From contig NZ_CP034170.1 in NCBI RefSeq assembly GCF_003860405.1, positions 1,612,001-1,676,000 of the forward strand: a stretch of DNA of 64,000 nt. The letters run 5' to 3'. Positions within the stretch are counted from its first letter, which is position 1, and every line of letters starts with the position of its first letter. This document shows positions 47,683 to 56,287 of this stretch, piece by piece. A program made the translations under genes and the position numbers. Origin of the DNA: Nakamurella antarctica. GTDB lineage: Bacteria > Actinomycetota > Actinomycetes > Mycobacteriales > Nakamurellaceae. Below the pieces are notes generated by a model that was given only the letters and a program-made list of their open reading frames with translations, was not told the origin of the DNA and ran no database searches.

Positions 47683-49014
47683 TCAGCAGGTCCGCAGGAA
47701 TGTGTCCAGGACCCGAGTTCCAAAGGTCAACGCGTCCACCGGTACTCGCTCATCAACGCCGTGGAACAGCGCAGAAAAATCCAAGTCGCTCGGCAACCGG
47801 AGTGGAGAAAATCCGTAGCCTTGGATGCCCAACGTAGCGAAGATTTTGTTGTCGGTGCCGCCCGAAAGCATGTACGGAATAGCAGTGCCATCGGCGTCCT
47901 CGCTGAGTAGCGCCGCCTTCATCGCCTCGACCAACGCGCCCTCGAAAGGCACCTCGAGTGGTGGATTCCAGACCCATTCGATCTGCACGTCGGGGCCCAC
48001 GATTTCGGACACTAACTTGCGGAAAGAGTCCTCTGTCCCCGGGAGGACACGGCAGTCGACACAGGCCTGTGCTGTGGAGGGGATGACGTTCATTTTGTAG
48101 CCGGCGTTGAGCATGGTGGGGTTCGCTGTGTTTCGGAGCGTTGAATTAACGATGCGCGCGATTCCGCCCAGTTTCGAGACGCTGCCCTCGAGGTCGTCAT
48201 CCGGGAATTCCACACCCGTCAGACGTGTCATTGCCGCCAAAAACGCATCGACGGTAGCGGTGCGGACAATCGGGAATTCGTAACTCCCGAGTGCTGTGAC
48301 TGCAGCAGCGATCCGGGTTACCGCGTTATCGCTGTTGGTCATAGAACCGTGGCCGGCGGTGCCCGATGCTTTCAGCGTCGCCCACGCAACGCCTTTTTCG
48401 GCAGCAGCGATCAAATAGGCCCGGCGTGTTTCGTCCAGGGAAATGGAGAATCCGCCGACCTCACTGATGGCCTCTGTGGCACCTGCGAAGAGTTCGGGAT
48501 GGTTCTCCACCAACCAGATCGCCCCGTAGTACCCGCCAGCCTCTTCGTCGGACATGAAGGCAAAGATCAGGTCGCGCGGGGGCACCACACCGCGGCGTTT
48601 GAAATCCAGAGCAACGGCGAGGGTCATCGCGACCATGTCTTTCATGTCCACTGCCCCCCGGCCCCACACGTATCCGTCCTGGATGGCGCCCGAAAAGGGA
48701 TCAACGGTCCACTCAGCCGCATTCGCGGGTACCACGTCGACGTGCCCGTGGATCAGTAGCGCTCCCCTGCTGGGGTCTGCGCCCTTGAGTCGGCAGATGA
48801 CGTTCCCGCGGCCGGGGATGGACTCGAGGTAGGTCGTCTCGTACCCGACTTCGTCCAGCTTTGCCTGGATGTACTTGGCAGCCAGCGCTTCGCCGTCACC
48901 GATGGTCGCCAGATCACCGGTATTCACCGACTCGATTTGGATCAACTCGCTACAGAGTTGCACCACCTCGTTCTCAGCATCGGAGGGAATTCGGGACTCG
49001 GTGGCATGGGTCAT
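47683..49014 (-). CDS. M20/M25/M40 family metallopeptidase
   Basis: A 443-residue cytoplasmic zinc peptidase or deacylase. Metal-binding segments are HGHVDVVPANAAEW, WGRGAVDMKDM, and SDEEAGGYYG with the catalytic Glu pair. The C-terminal GGTDNK supplies the last metal ligand region. Likely substrates are dipeptides or N-acylated amino acids; the sequence does not narrow this. The ATG start is 156 bases from the divergent tRNA gene. Confidence 0.93.
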   Translation of the reverse strand: MTHATESRIPSDAENEVVQLCSELIQIESVNTGDLATIGDGEALAAKYIQAKLDEVGYETTYLESIPGRGNVICRLKGADPSRGALLIHGHVDVVPANAAEWTVDPFSGAIQDGYVWGRGAVDMKDMVAMTLAVALDFKRRGVVPPRDLIFAFMSDEEAGGYYGAIWLVENHPELFAGATEAISEVGGFSISLDETRRAYLIAAAEKGVAWATLKASGTAGHGSMTNSDNAVTRIAAAVTALGSYEFPIVRTATVDAFLAAMTRLTGVEFPDDDLEGSVSKLGGIARIVNSTLRNTANPTMLNAGYKMNVIPSTAQACVDCRVLPGTEDSFRKLVSEIVGPDVQIEWVWNPPLEVPFEGALVEAMKAALLSEDADGTAIPYMLSGGTDNKIFATLGIQGYGFSPLRLPSDLDFSALFHGVDERVPVDALTFGTRVLDTFLRTC

Positions 49015-49170
49015 GCCTACTTACTACCACCCCTGCGTTTCGACGAGTGGACCCATCCTTGCTCCCGACGGTGCTGGCACAGCAAGCATGTGCCCGTACC
49101 TGGTGATTGGGCGCACGGCCAACAATCGAGTACCGTAGAACAGTCGAGCGGGAACGCAATCGATGCACCT

Positions 49171-49253
49171 GTCCGGGTGGCGGAATGGCAGACGCGCTAG
49201 CTTGAGGTGCTAGTGCCCGCAAGGGCGTGAGGGTTCAAGTCCCTTCTCGGACA
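49171..49253 (+). tRNA. tRNA-Leu(GAG)
   Basis: A class II tRNA with a long variable arm. The acceptor GTCCGGG (49171-49177) pairs with CTCGGAC (49246-49252) with one G-U. The anticodon stem CTAGC/GCTAG encloses the loop TTGAGGT, giving anticodon GAG (codons CUC and CUU). The T-loop GGTTCAAGTCC is present. No CCA is encoded. A strong terminator follows. Confidence 0.96.
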
Positions 49254-49274
49254 CGCAGTTGAGACAGTGAAAAT

Positions 49275-49313
49275 GAAGACCCCCGGTGTCCACACACCGG
49301 GGGTCTTCTTTTT
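49275..49313 (+). terminator. Rho-independent terminator of tRNA-Leu
   Basis: A perfect 14-base-pair stem (49275-49288 with 49295-49308), a 6-base loop, then TTTTT. This is the best intrinsic terminator in the window. Confidence 0.92.
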
Positions 49314-49330
49314 CCGAGCTGCTGGGCTGA

Positions 49331-50632
49331 TTAGGGAGCCTCTACCAACGCACCCCCGGACGCTGCCAATTCTGCCACCGTTCGACTCGACTCGCGCTTG
49401 GAGCGACGCAGTGCCTTGGACTCCGGACTGTTGCCCCGCTGATAGGGATCCTCTGGACGGGTGGCTAAAGTGGCTAGTTGCCGCACGACACTACCCATCT
49501 GCTTCGAGAGACGACCGGAGTTGTAGGTGAGGCCATATTTCTCAACCAGGCGGTGGACGTCCACCGCCACCTCTGCGTAGCGGCGCGCAGGGATGTCAGG
49601 GAAAATGTGATGCTCAATCTGAAAGCTCAGGTTGCCGGTCAAAAGGTGAAAAACCTTGCCGCCGTTAATGTTCGCTGAACCCAACAGCTGGCGAAGATAC
49701 CACTGACCGCGGTTCTCGTTCTCTGCATCGGCTTTGGCGAAAGTCTGCACCTCAGCGGGAAAATGGCCGCAGAAGATGATGATGAAGGTCCAGATATTGC
49801 GGACGATGTTGACGACAAAGTTGGCGCCGAATACTGCCAGCGGCACCCACCACGACGTAAATGGCACAAGCGCGAGAGACAGCACCGGATAGAGGACATA
49901 GTCCTTGAACAGCTGTTTGCGGATTTTCTTGAATGCCCGTTTCTTACGGACGTCAAACTCTTTCTTCGGCATGTTGCCACTCAAATATTCATCCAGTTCC
50001 AGGCCGTGGTACATCACGCCCCACTCAAAGACGAGCATCAAGAGGAAAGCCAGCGGCAGATTGAAACGATGGTTCGGGTACCAGGGCTGGTCCTTGTCGA
50101 TTCGGAACAGGTTGTAGCCGATGTCGCGGTCCATGCCATGAATGTTGGTGTAGGTGTGGTGCATGTAGTTATGGCCGTTTTTCCAGTCTTCAGCGGGGGC
50201 AATGATGTCCCACTCGTACTTCTTACCGTCGACCATCGGATCGTTCATCCAGTCGTACTGCCCGTGCATGACGTTGTGGCCGATCTCCATGTTCTCGATG
50301 ATCTTGGCCAGTGACAGACAAACAATGCCCAGTACGAAAACTGGCCAGAAGAAGGGAAAGAAGATTCCGATTCGGCCAACGATTTCAAACGTGCGCTGCA
50401 CCTTGATTACGCGTCTGATGTAGTTCGCATCACGCTGACCAAGATCGTTCAGGATCCGACCACGGATCTCGTCAAGCTCGGCGCCGAATTCTTCCAGCTG
50501 CGAGTACGTCATGTACTCCAGGCCGATGGTGGAGAGCTTGGACGGGTCGGCGCCGACCAAGGTCAGCGGTGCCGCATTGTGACCGGCCGCGCTACGGGCC
50601 TTGATCGGAGCTTTCTTTTTTCTTCCGAACAT
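49331..50632 (-). CDS. Membrane fatty-acid (acyl-CoA type) desaturase
   Basis: A 433-residue di-iron membrane desaturase. The three histidine boxes are HNVMH (119-123), HNYMHH (154-159) and QIEHH in the C-terminal third, with long hydrophobic stretches between. It introduces a double bond into acyl chains using electrons from a reductase. The adjacent ferredoxin-reductase gene, 92 bases upstream, is the likely electron donor, as in the mycobacterial DesA3-Rv3230c pair. The regiospecificity is not known. AGGAAG precedes the ATG. Confidence 0.94.
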   Translation of the reverse strand: MFGRKKKAPIKARSAAGHNAAPLTLVGADPSKLSTIGLEYMTYSQLEEFGAELDEIRGRILNDLGQRDANYIRRVIKVQRTFEIVGRIGIFFPFFWPVFVLGIVCLSLAKIIENMEIGHNVMHGQYDWMNDPMVDGKKYEWDIIAPAEDWKNGHNYMHHTYTNIHGMDRDIGYNLFRIDKDQPWYPNHRFNLPLAFLLMLVFEWGVMYHGLELDEYLSGNMPKKEFDVRKKRAFKKIRKQLFKDYVLYPVLSLALVPFTSWWVPLAVFGANFVVNIVRNIWTFIIIFCGHFPAEVQTFAKADAENENRGQWYLRQLLGSANINGGKVFHLLTGNLSFQIEHHIFPDIPARRYAEVAVDVHRLVEKYGLTYNSGRLSKQMGSVVRQLATLATRPEDPYQRGNSPESKALRRSKRESSRTVAELAASGGALVEAP

Positions 50633-50724
50633 ATTTTTGTCTTCCTGTGGTGAACGCTGGCTGATGCTGTCTGAATTATGGGCTAATGCTGTGAAGCGAA
50701 TCTGCGGTGCGCGATAGTGAGGTC

Positions 50725-51888
50725 CTAGAGAGCCACGGTGACGTCACCCACCGGAACGTTCACGCAAATTTTGATTGTCTCGCCGGTATTAGCATTGATC
50801 TCGCCACTAATGACGTGACGAACTGCGCCGTATTCCTTTTTGATCGCGCAGGTGTTACATACGCCCATGCGGCAGCCGAACGCGGGGGCGAGCCCTGCGG
50901 CCTCGGCTTGCTCAAGGATTGTCGCGCCGCTGTTTGGAGCATCTGAGCCGGCAATTTCAAACGACAAGGTACCGGTGGCATCTGCTGCGTGGACGTCGAT
51001 CGATGGGACCTTGAAATATTCGGTCTGCAACATCGCGCTGGCACCCATTTCGTCATACGTTTCTCGCATGCTGGAGATGAGACCGCTGGGGCCGCAGACA
51101 TAGGTCAGAGTGCTTGCTGGGTCGATCCCGAGGTGTTTGAGGTGATCCACCGAATAACGGCCAGCTAGCGCCGCGCCAACTTCGGGTTCGCGGGTGTAAA
51201 TCCGTTGGACCGTGACATTGGGCATGGCAGAGGAGATCTCGTCCAGTTCGCGAGAGAACATTTCGTCCGACTTCGAGCGGGCGTAATGCAGGAACACCAC
51301 CGCACCCTGGTGGTTGCTGTCGCGAAGAGAGCGAAGCATGGACATGACGGGGGTGATGCCGCTGCCGCCGCTGGCAAGCACCAGGTGGTCCGGTACCTGG
51401 CGGGGTAAGACAAAATCGCCCTCTGCTTGGGAAAGGTGGACCAACGTGCCGGGTTGGAGTTCGTTATGCAGGAACTGCGATACAAATCCGTCGGGATGCG
51501 CCTTGACCGACACACTGAAAAGTTTCTTCTTACCGGCAGTCGAGCTGGAGATAGAAAAGCAGCGAATCCTTCTCGTTCCGTTGACCTCGATACCGAATTG
51601 CACATGTTGGCCGGGCTTGAAACCGCGCCAGACCCCGTTGGTGCGGAGCTCGACGGTACTGGCATCGCCTGTTTCGCGCAGTACCCGAACCACACGTGCT
51701 CGCACCAGACCCACGGTAAGCATGGGGTGCAGGTGCTCGAGATAGTGGTCGACCGTGTGCGGTGAGGTGAAGGACGCCACTGCACGCGAGCGGAGTACCC
51801 GGCGAATGATGGCGATAACTGACTCCCTGACATGAGTGCACGCTTGTACACTAGAAATTGTGCCTCGTAATCGGCGATCGCGCAACAA
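50725..51888 (-). CDS. Ferredoxin reductase with C-terminal 2Fe-2S domain (desaturase electron donor)
   Basis: A 387-residue protein. The flavin-binding barrel (RIRCFSISSS), the NAD(P)H domain (LVLASGGSGITPVMSML, TYVCGPSGLI) and a plant-type 2Fe-2S domain (CRMGVCNTC plus a later Cys) follow in order. It probably passes electrons from NADPH to the neighbouring desaturase. The start is uncertain: TTG at 51888 keeps the conserved-looking LRSRAVASFTSPHTVDHYLE, while the next strong candidate, GTG at 51780, would cut into it. A divergent TetR regulator lies next to it. Confidence 0.9.
   Translation of the reverse strand: MLRDRRLRGTISSVQACTHVRESVIAIIRRVLRSRAVASFTSPHTVDHYLEHLHPMLTVGLVRARVVRVLRETGDASTVELRTNGVWRGFKPGQHVQFGIEVNGTRRIRCFSISSSTAGKKKLFSVSVKAHPDGFVSQFLHNELQPGTLVHLSQAEGDFVLPRQVPDHLVLASGGSGITPVMSMLRSLRDSNHQGAVVFLHYARSKSDEMFSRELDEISSAMPNVTVQRIYTREPEVGAALAGRYSVDHLKHLGIDPASTLTYVCGPSGLISSMRETYDEMGASAMLQTEYFKVPSIDVHAADATGTLSFEIAGSDAPNSGATILEQAEAAGLAPAFGCRMGVCNTCAIKKEYGAVRHVISGEINANTGETIKICVNVPVGDVTVAL
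51836..51851. promoter_or_regulatory. Candidate operator, imperfect palindrome
   Basis: GTGCAC and GTACAC half-sites, 4 bases apart, form a 5-of-6 inverted repeat between the reductase and TetR genes. A second TGTACAC lies at 51923-51929, inside the TetR promoter. Binding by the adjacent TetR protein is an inference. Confidence 0.35.
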
Positions 51889-51914
51889 CGCAGTTCAGCG
51901 CACTCCGCCGCAGG

Positions 51915-51944
51915 TTCACAGATGTACACCCAGACCCGTATGGT
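51915..51944 (+). promoter_or_regulatory. Promoter of TetR gene (leaderless)
   Basis: A -35-like TTCACA at 51915-51920 and TATGGT at 51939-51944 are spaced by 18 bases. The -10 lies exactly at -12 to -7 relative to the ATG at 51951, which settles this start. TGTACAC at 51923-51929 falls in the spacer, a good position for autorepression. Confidence 0.6.
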
Positions 51945-51950
51945 GGGGCC

Positions 51951-52637
51951 ATGCAGCCACGCGTGGGTCCAGCCTCACTGGCCGCAACATCGGCGCAACA
52001 GGGCACTTCACGATCCGAGCCGGGCGGCACGCGGCAGGAACAAAAGGAACGGACCCGAGAGACAATTATGGCCTCGGCGCTTACTTTGAGCCAGACCTAT
52101 GGTTTTGCTCAGATCAGTCTGCGGCAGGTCGCGGTGCAGGCCGGCGTAGTGCCCACGGCTTTCTACCGGCACTTCGAGTCGATGGAGAACCTCGGACTGG
52201 TTCTCGTCGAGCAGTCGTTTTCTACCCTGCGGGCGATGATTCGAGATGCTCAGCGCAACCCCAGCGTTTTCGAGAACATTATTAACGCCTCGGCGGAGGT
52301 TTTGGTAGAGGCGGTGAAAAACAACAAGGCGCATTTTGCCTTCGTCGCTCGAGAGCGTCTTGGCGGGACTGCTGCGATTCGCCAGGCAATTGCTCACGAA
52401 CTCAACCAGTTCTCGACCGAGCTGGCGATCATGTTGGGTCGCTTGCCACATATCTCTCGTTGGGCCGCTGACGACGTGCAGATGGTCGCACAGCTTTTCG
52501 TGCGGAACATGGTCTCAAAGGCGGAGGACGTGACCGAGATTCCTGACGGGCGGACTGATTTGGAGGAACGAATCAAAGAGTCTGCGCGTCGAGAAATGCG
52601 GTTGATAGTGATCGGATTTAAGGAGTGGCGTTCTTAA
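51951..52637 (+). CDS. TetR family transcriptional regulator
   Basis: A 228-residue regulator. An N-terminal Ser/Gly/Gln-rich extension precedes the helix-turn-helix (FAQISLRQVAVQAGVVPTAFYRHF). The C-terminal ligand domain is not assigned to a ligand. Its divergent position next to a desaturase/reductase pair suggests that it senses acyl-CoA or fatty acids and controls membrane unsaturation; that is inference. The leaderless promoter sets the ATG at 51951 over the longer frame from 51858. Confidence 0.92.
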   Translation: MQPRVGPASLAATSAQQGTSRSEPGGTRQEQKERTRETIMASALTLSQTYGFAQISLRQVAVQAGVVPTAFYRHFESMENLGLVLVEQSFSTLRAMIRDAQRNPSVFENIINASAEVLVEAVKNNKAHFAFVARERLGGTAAIRQAIAHELNQFSTELAIMLGRLPHISRWAADDVQMVAQLFVRNMVSKAEDVTEIPDGRTDLEERIKESARREMRLIVIGFKEWRS

Positions 52638-52652
52638 TCAAGGCTCGGGCGT

Positions 52653-53114
52653 CTAGTTCTTTCGCCGGCTGATGAACACCACCGCAGCAACCGCGGCTAG
52701 GACTCCGGAAATTAGTCCGGCCTGCCCCACTCTGGAGACGCGCTGCCACAGCAACGGCACTGTAATCAGCGGTGCGCCCGGCGCAAATTGGTCGCTCCCC
52801 GTCACGAGTTTGCCAAGAAGTGAGGGTGAAGCGCCACCGAGCCTGGCAACTACCCCGCGCGGGCCTGTGACGTCGACTTGGAGGCCGACAGCGGACAGTT
52901 GTTGCGCAAGTGCACCCAGCGATTTCAATCCACCGATATTGCTGAAACCATCGGGCATTTCGGCCCCAGCGGCTTCTCTCCACAGCTGGGCTGGATTCTC
53001 GGTGTGGAGGACCAGATGACGGCCTGAACCGGATAAATCAGCCACGAGGCCATTCACCTCGATGCGCAGATCCGCCGTGACGAGCAGGCGCGTCATCTGA
53101 TCCTGAACCGTCAT
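52653..53114 (-). CDS. Unknown protein with C-terminal membrane anchor
   Basis: A 153-residue protein I do not recognise. The first 115 residues look like a small soluble alpha/beta domain (LRIEVNGLVADLSGSGRHLVLHT). The last 25 form a membrane helix (GQAGLISGVLAAVAAVVF) followed by SRRKN, so it is probably tail-anchored facing the cytoplasm. Its ATG overlaps the preceding 77-residue gene by 4 bases, so the two are likely to act together. Confidence 0.7.
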   Translation of the reverse strand: MTVQDQMTRLLVTADLRIEVNGLVADLSGSGRHLVLHTENPAQLWREAAGAEMPDGFSNIGGLKSLGALAQQLSAVGLQVDVTGPRGVVARLGGASPSLLGKLVTGSDQFAPGAPLITVPLLWQRVSRVGQAGLISGVLAAVAAVVFISRRKN

Positions 53115-53344
53115 CCCTGCGACGCACCCTCAGAGGTGGTGATGCGCAGTGTTCCGTTGAGGCGCCAGTTGGCCCGAGGGGCGTTGTCGCCGGTGCTACG
53201 AGGAACTTCGACGATCATGTCCTTGAACTCGTAGTTGATCGCTGCACCCTTGCCGGTGAGATACGACCACATTTCCTTACCCAAGTCGGCGAAACTGCTG
53301 ACTTCGCCCGTCATGGGGCCTTCTGTTGCGTGACTATCTGACAT
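53111..53344 (-). CDS. Small conserved-looking protein of unknown function
   Basis: A 77-residue soluble protein starting MSDSHATEGPMTGEVSSFAD with a core AAINYEFKDMIVEVPRSTG then ANWRLNGTLRITTSEG, predicted mostly beta. GAGAGGA lies about 7 bases before the ATG, which favours this start over an upstream one at 53380. It is translationally coupled to the tail-anchored protein downstream. I do not recognise the family. Confidence 0.7.
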   Translation of the reverse strand: MSDSHATEGPMTGEVSSFADLGKEMWSYLTGKGAAINYEFKDMIVEVPRSTGDNAPRANWRLNGTLRITTSEGASQG

Positions 53345-53503
53345 TGCCAATCCTCTCGTAGGCCGGAAGCGACCGTTCACCTGCGGTGAAACCCACCGTA
53401 CGCTTCCTTCAATTTGGTGCCCTAGGCCACCTGATACCCAGCGTCACTTTGAGGCACTGACCGGCCTCTACCATTGCGACGCTCTAGTGGTTGGTTGCCG
53501 AGT

Positions 53504-55054
53504 TCAGGTCCGGCGGCGACGTCCGGTGACAGTCAGCATCGCGCCCGCAAGCAGAGCAATAATTCCGGCGCTCAACCAGACGGCGGGGTTGACGCCGGTC
53601 TGTGCAAGTTCGGGCCGCGCGAGTGCGGGAGCTGGCACCGGTGCACCCGATGTCCGGTGTGCAAGCGGCGCACTCGCAGTCGAGTTATCCGGATCTGTGC
53701 TGGACGCAGCCAAGACGATGATGGAAGCCGACGCAGTCCTGCTGGAGTCGCCGATCAGCTGGATGCTGTGCGCTCCCGGTGCGGTGTTTGGGCCGATGGT
53801 GACAACGCCAGCAACAGTGCCGTTTGCGTCCGCGACTACCCGGCCAAGCAAAATTGGATCGGAGTTCAACCACACCGCCACTGATTCGCCGGGGATAAAG
53901 CCTGAGCCCGTGAACGAGAGCGAGCCGCCTGCCACCACAGTTTCGGCAGACACCTTCACCGTCGTACCGGGCCCGGGTGTGGGCATCGGGTTTGAAGTGC
54001 TGGGTGCTGTGGTGCTGGGTGCTGTGGTGCTGGGTGCTGTGGTGCTGGGTGCTGTGGTGCTGGGTGTCCCGGACGGAGTGGTCGTCTCGGGCGCGGTGCT
54101 GGTGCTAGTGCTAGTGCTAGTGCTAGGGCTAGTGCTAGTGCTAGTGCTAGTGCTGGGGCCCGCGGGCAATGGTGTGCAGTTGATGGTGCCGCTTCGCAGC
54201 GCATGCCCCCCATCGTTGGTGTCGTCTGCGTAGTACACCGGCTTCACGCCATCAGCGCAGAGCGCTTGGGGCGCGATCGCAAACCCCTCGTTGTTGTAGT
54301 TCGGCATGCCTGCTGGCCGCTCATAGACGGTGTTGACGACGAACCGTCCTGCGGCTGGACCGGACTGCGCGATCTTAAGAACTGAGGTGCGGCCGTCGCA
54401 TGTGTCATCACAGGCAGCCCAGAGGCTGTTGGTCTCGGCTTCATACTCGAGATCCATCACCCCCGAAAAGCCACTGGAAATGGTTGCGACGCGTGTGTAG
54501 GCACCGCTGGTTTGATCCAGGGCGTAGGCGTAGATGGTTCCGTTAGCTTCCAGGCCGACGAAGAACAGCCCGGACCCATGGTGTGGATAAGCGTTGGGGT
54601 TGTAGGCAGCGTTGGTGTGCTCATCGTAAAAGCCCTGGGAGACAAGGAACGTGTCGGATAACCAGGAGATTGCCTCGAGGCCGCTGTTTGGCGCGACGAC
54701 CGGAAGATCAGCGGTGAGGTCCCAACTGTTGGACGCCAGCAGGGAGGATCCAGATGTGGTGGCGTCGAATCGCAGCACCATGGGTTTGCTGACCTTCCCA
54801 ACTTTATTGTCACGCTCTGTCGAGACGAATATTCCACCAGCCAGCCCCGAATCGGTGAGTGCGACCCCTTCTGCGTCCGGGTCACCCAGACCGTTCGCGT
54901 AGTGCAAGGGCTTGCCGGCGCCCCAGTCCCCTGCTTCGGGCACCCAGGCGGTGCCGTCAAAAATGAGCTTGTACAGCGTGCTCGGGCCATTTTTGACCGC
55001 CCAGAGCGTCCCAGGCGTTGCCCCGCCCGAGGCTTCGTAGGCGAGGCCGCTCAC
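53504..55054 (-). CDS. C-terminal part of LAxTG surface protein (propeller-like, Thr/Ser stalk, Ig-like)
   Basis: A 516-residue open frame without a signal peptide. It has a beta-propeller-like domain (GLAYEASGGATPGTLWAVKN, DPDAEGVALTDSG, FSGVMDLEYEAETNSLWA) resembling phytase-like or esterase-like repeats. A TSTSTS/TTAPS stalk and an Ig-like domain (VVAGGSLSFTGSGFIPGE) follow. It ends with LAQTG at 483-487, a membrane helix and RRRR. The GTG at 55054 overlaps the stop of the frame upstream (55051-55989), which carries the signal peptide. One added G in the run at 55059-55063 would join the two into one sortase-anchored protein. Confidence 0.75.
   Translation of the reverse strand: MSGLAYEASGGATPGTLWAVKNGPSTLYKLIFDGTAWVPEAGDWGAGKPLHYANGLGDPDAEGVALTDSGLAGGIFVSTERDNKVGKVSKPMVLRFDATTSGSSLLASNSWDLTADLPVVAPNSGLEAISWLSDTFLVSQGFYDEHTNAAYNPNAYPHHGSGLFFVGLEANGTIYAYALDQTSGAYTRVATISSGFSGVMDLEYEAETNSLWAACDDTCDGRTSVLKIAQSGPAAGRFVVNTVYERPAGMPNYNNEGFAIAPQALCADGVKPVYYADDTNDGGHALRSGTINCTPLPAGPSTSTSTSTSPSTSTSTSTSTAPETTTPSGTPSTTAPSTTAPSTTAPSTTAPSTSNPMPTPGPGTTVKVSAETVVAGGSLSFTGSGFIPGESVAVWLNSDPILLGRVVADANGTVAGVVTIGPNTAPGAHSIQLIGDSSRTASASIIVLAASSTDPDNSTASAPLAHRTSGAPVPAPALARPELAQTGVNPAVWLSAGIIALLAGAMLTVTGRRRRT
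53997..54066 (-). repeat. 15-bp repeats encoding TTAPS-type stalk
   Basis: Four to five copies of gtgctgggtgctgtg (plus strand) encode Thr-Ala-Pro-Ser units in the stalk of the LAxTG surface protein. Confidence 0.9.
54096..54156 (-). repeat. 6-bp repeats encoding TS dipeptides
   Basis: About ten copies of gtgcta, with one ggcta variant, encode alternating Thr-Ser in the same stalk. Confidence 0.9.
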
Positions 55055-55989
55055 GTTGCCCCCAGGGTGTCCTTCGTGTCAGCAGTGGAAACAGCCGCAC
55101 CTCCGGGCCACACGGAGGTCATCACATCTCCCGGGCAGCTATTGGCCGCGCCCTTGGTTGCGGCGGTGGTGACGGCGAAATTTCCGGTGCCGTTGGGGCA
55201 GCGTCCGTACGTGGTGCTCGCATGTGCGGTCCAGCTGTAGGAATCAATCAGAGTCGTGCCGTCGGCGGCGAACAGTCGCACGGAATCAGCTCCGCCCAGG
55301 CCGAATCCGAGGGATGCTTCTTCGACGACGTAGTAGCCGCCGGGCGCAACCGTAGTGCCGGTGGGGATGAGCGACTGGGTGTGGGTGTCATCGCTGTCGA
55401 GAAGCCCGAAGCCCGAGATGTCTACGGCTGTCGCACCACTGTTAAACAGTTCGACCCAATCACCCGGAACGCCACCGTTCGACTCAATCTCATTGATTTT
55501 GATCGGGATACTGCAGTCGTTGGCCGCGCCCTTGGTTGCGGCGGTGGTGACGGCGAAATTTCCGGTGCCGTTGGGGCAGCGTCCGTACGTGGTGCTCGCG
55601 TGTGCGGTCCAGCTGTAGGAATCAATCAGAGTCGTGCCGTCGGCGGCGAACAGTCGCACGGAATCAGCTCCGCCCAGGCCGAATCCGAGGGATGCTTCTT
55701 CGACGACGTAGTAGCCGCCGGGCGCAACCGTAGTGCCGGTGGGGATGAGCGACTGGGTGTGGGTGTCATCGCTGTCGAGAAGCCCGAAGCCCGAGATGTC
55801 TACGGCTGTCGCACCACTGTTGAACAGTTCGACCCAATCACCCGGAACGCCACCGTTCGACTCAATCTCATTGATAACGATCGTGGGGGGCGCCGCAGCG
55901 ACTGCACTGCTTACCCCCACCAGCAGCGGCACCATCGCCATCGAAGAGGCGGTCGCTGCGGAAAGTGTTCTACGCCAATAGGTTCGCAA
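55051..55989 (-). CDS. N-terminal part of LAxTG surface protein: signal peptide and two lamin-tail domains
   Basis: A 312-residue frame from a TTG start preceded by GAGGA 8 bases upstream. The N-terminus is a signal peptide (RTYWRR, then SSMAMVPLLVGVSSAVAAA). Two lamin-tail (LTD) domains of 126 residues each follow, nearly identical (INEIESNGGVPGDWVELFNS in both). It stops shortly after NSCPGDVMTSVWPGGAA, just where the frame at 53504-55054 takes over. An ATG at 56082 would precede the signal with an untypical stretch and is less likely. It is probably the front half of one frameshifted gene. Confidence 0.75.
   Translation of the reverse strand: MRTYWRRTLSAATASSMAMVPLLVGVSSAVAAAPPTIVINEIESNGGVPGDWVELFNSGATAVDISGFGLLDSDDTHTQSLIPTGTTVAPGGYYVVEEASLGFGLGGADSVRLFAADGTTLIDSYSWTAHASTTYGRCPNGTGNFAVTTAATKGAANDCSIPIKINEIESNGGVPGDWVELFNSGATAVDISGFGLLDSDDTHTQSLIPTGTTVAPGGYYVVEEASLGFGLGGADSVRLFAADGTTLIDSYSWTAHASTTYGRCPNGTGNFAVTTAATKGAANSCPGDVMTSVWPGGAAVSTADTKDTLGAT
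55142..55497. repeat. LTD duplication, copy 1
   Basis: A 356-base segment repeated at 55520-55875 with an offset of exactly 378 bases (126 codons). By eye I see only two differences between the copies. Confidence 0.95.
55520..55875. repeat. LTD duplication, copy 2
   Basis: The second copy of the 356-base lamin-tail-domain segment. The near identity at synonymous positions points to a recent duplication or gene conversion. Confidence 0.95.
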
Positions 55990-56287
55990 GTCTTTATCCT
56001 CTTCGTTCGGGTGCCACACAGCTTCTTGAGGTGTGGCCTTAGCCAGAATGGGGTACTTGCCGAAACGAAAGATGAACGGCACACTAACGCGGTTTCAACA
56101 GTGCACTCTGGGCACCCTGGCGATCCCGCTGAATGCGACACTGCGATTTCTTCCGGCCGACTCTTGCGAAGTACGGTGAATGACGCAGGCGCGAAATGCG
56201 ATGGGCGCGAGTCGGGCTCCCGCCGCAGCTCTGGGACCGATACCAGCGTCCGGCCTGATACCAGCATCGAGAGGGGGAGTACGCGCA

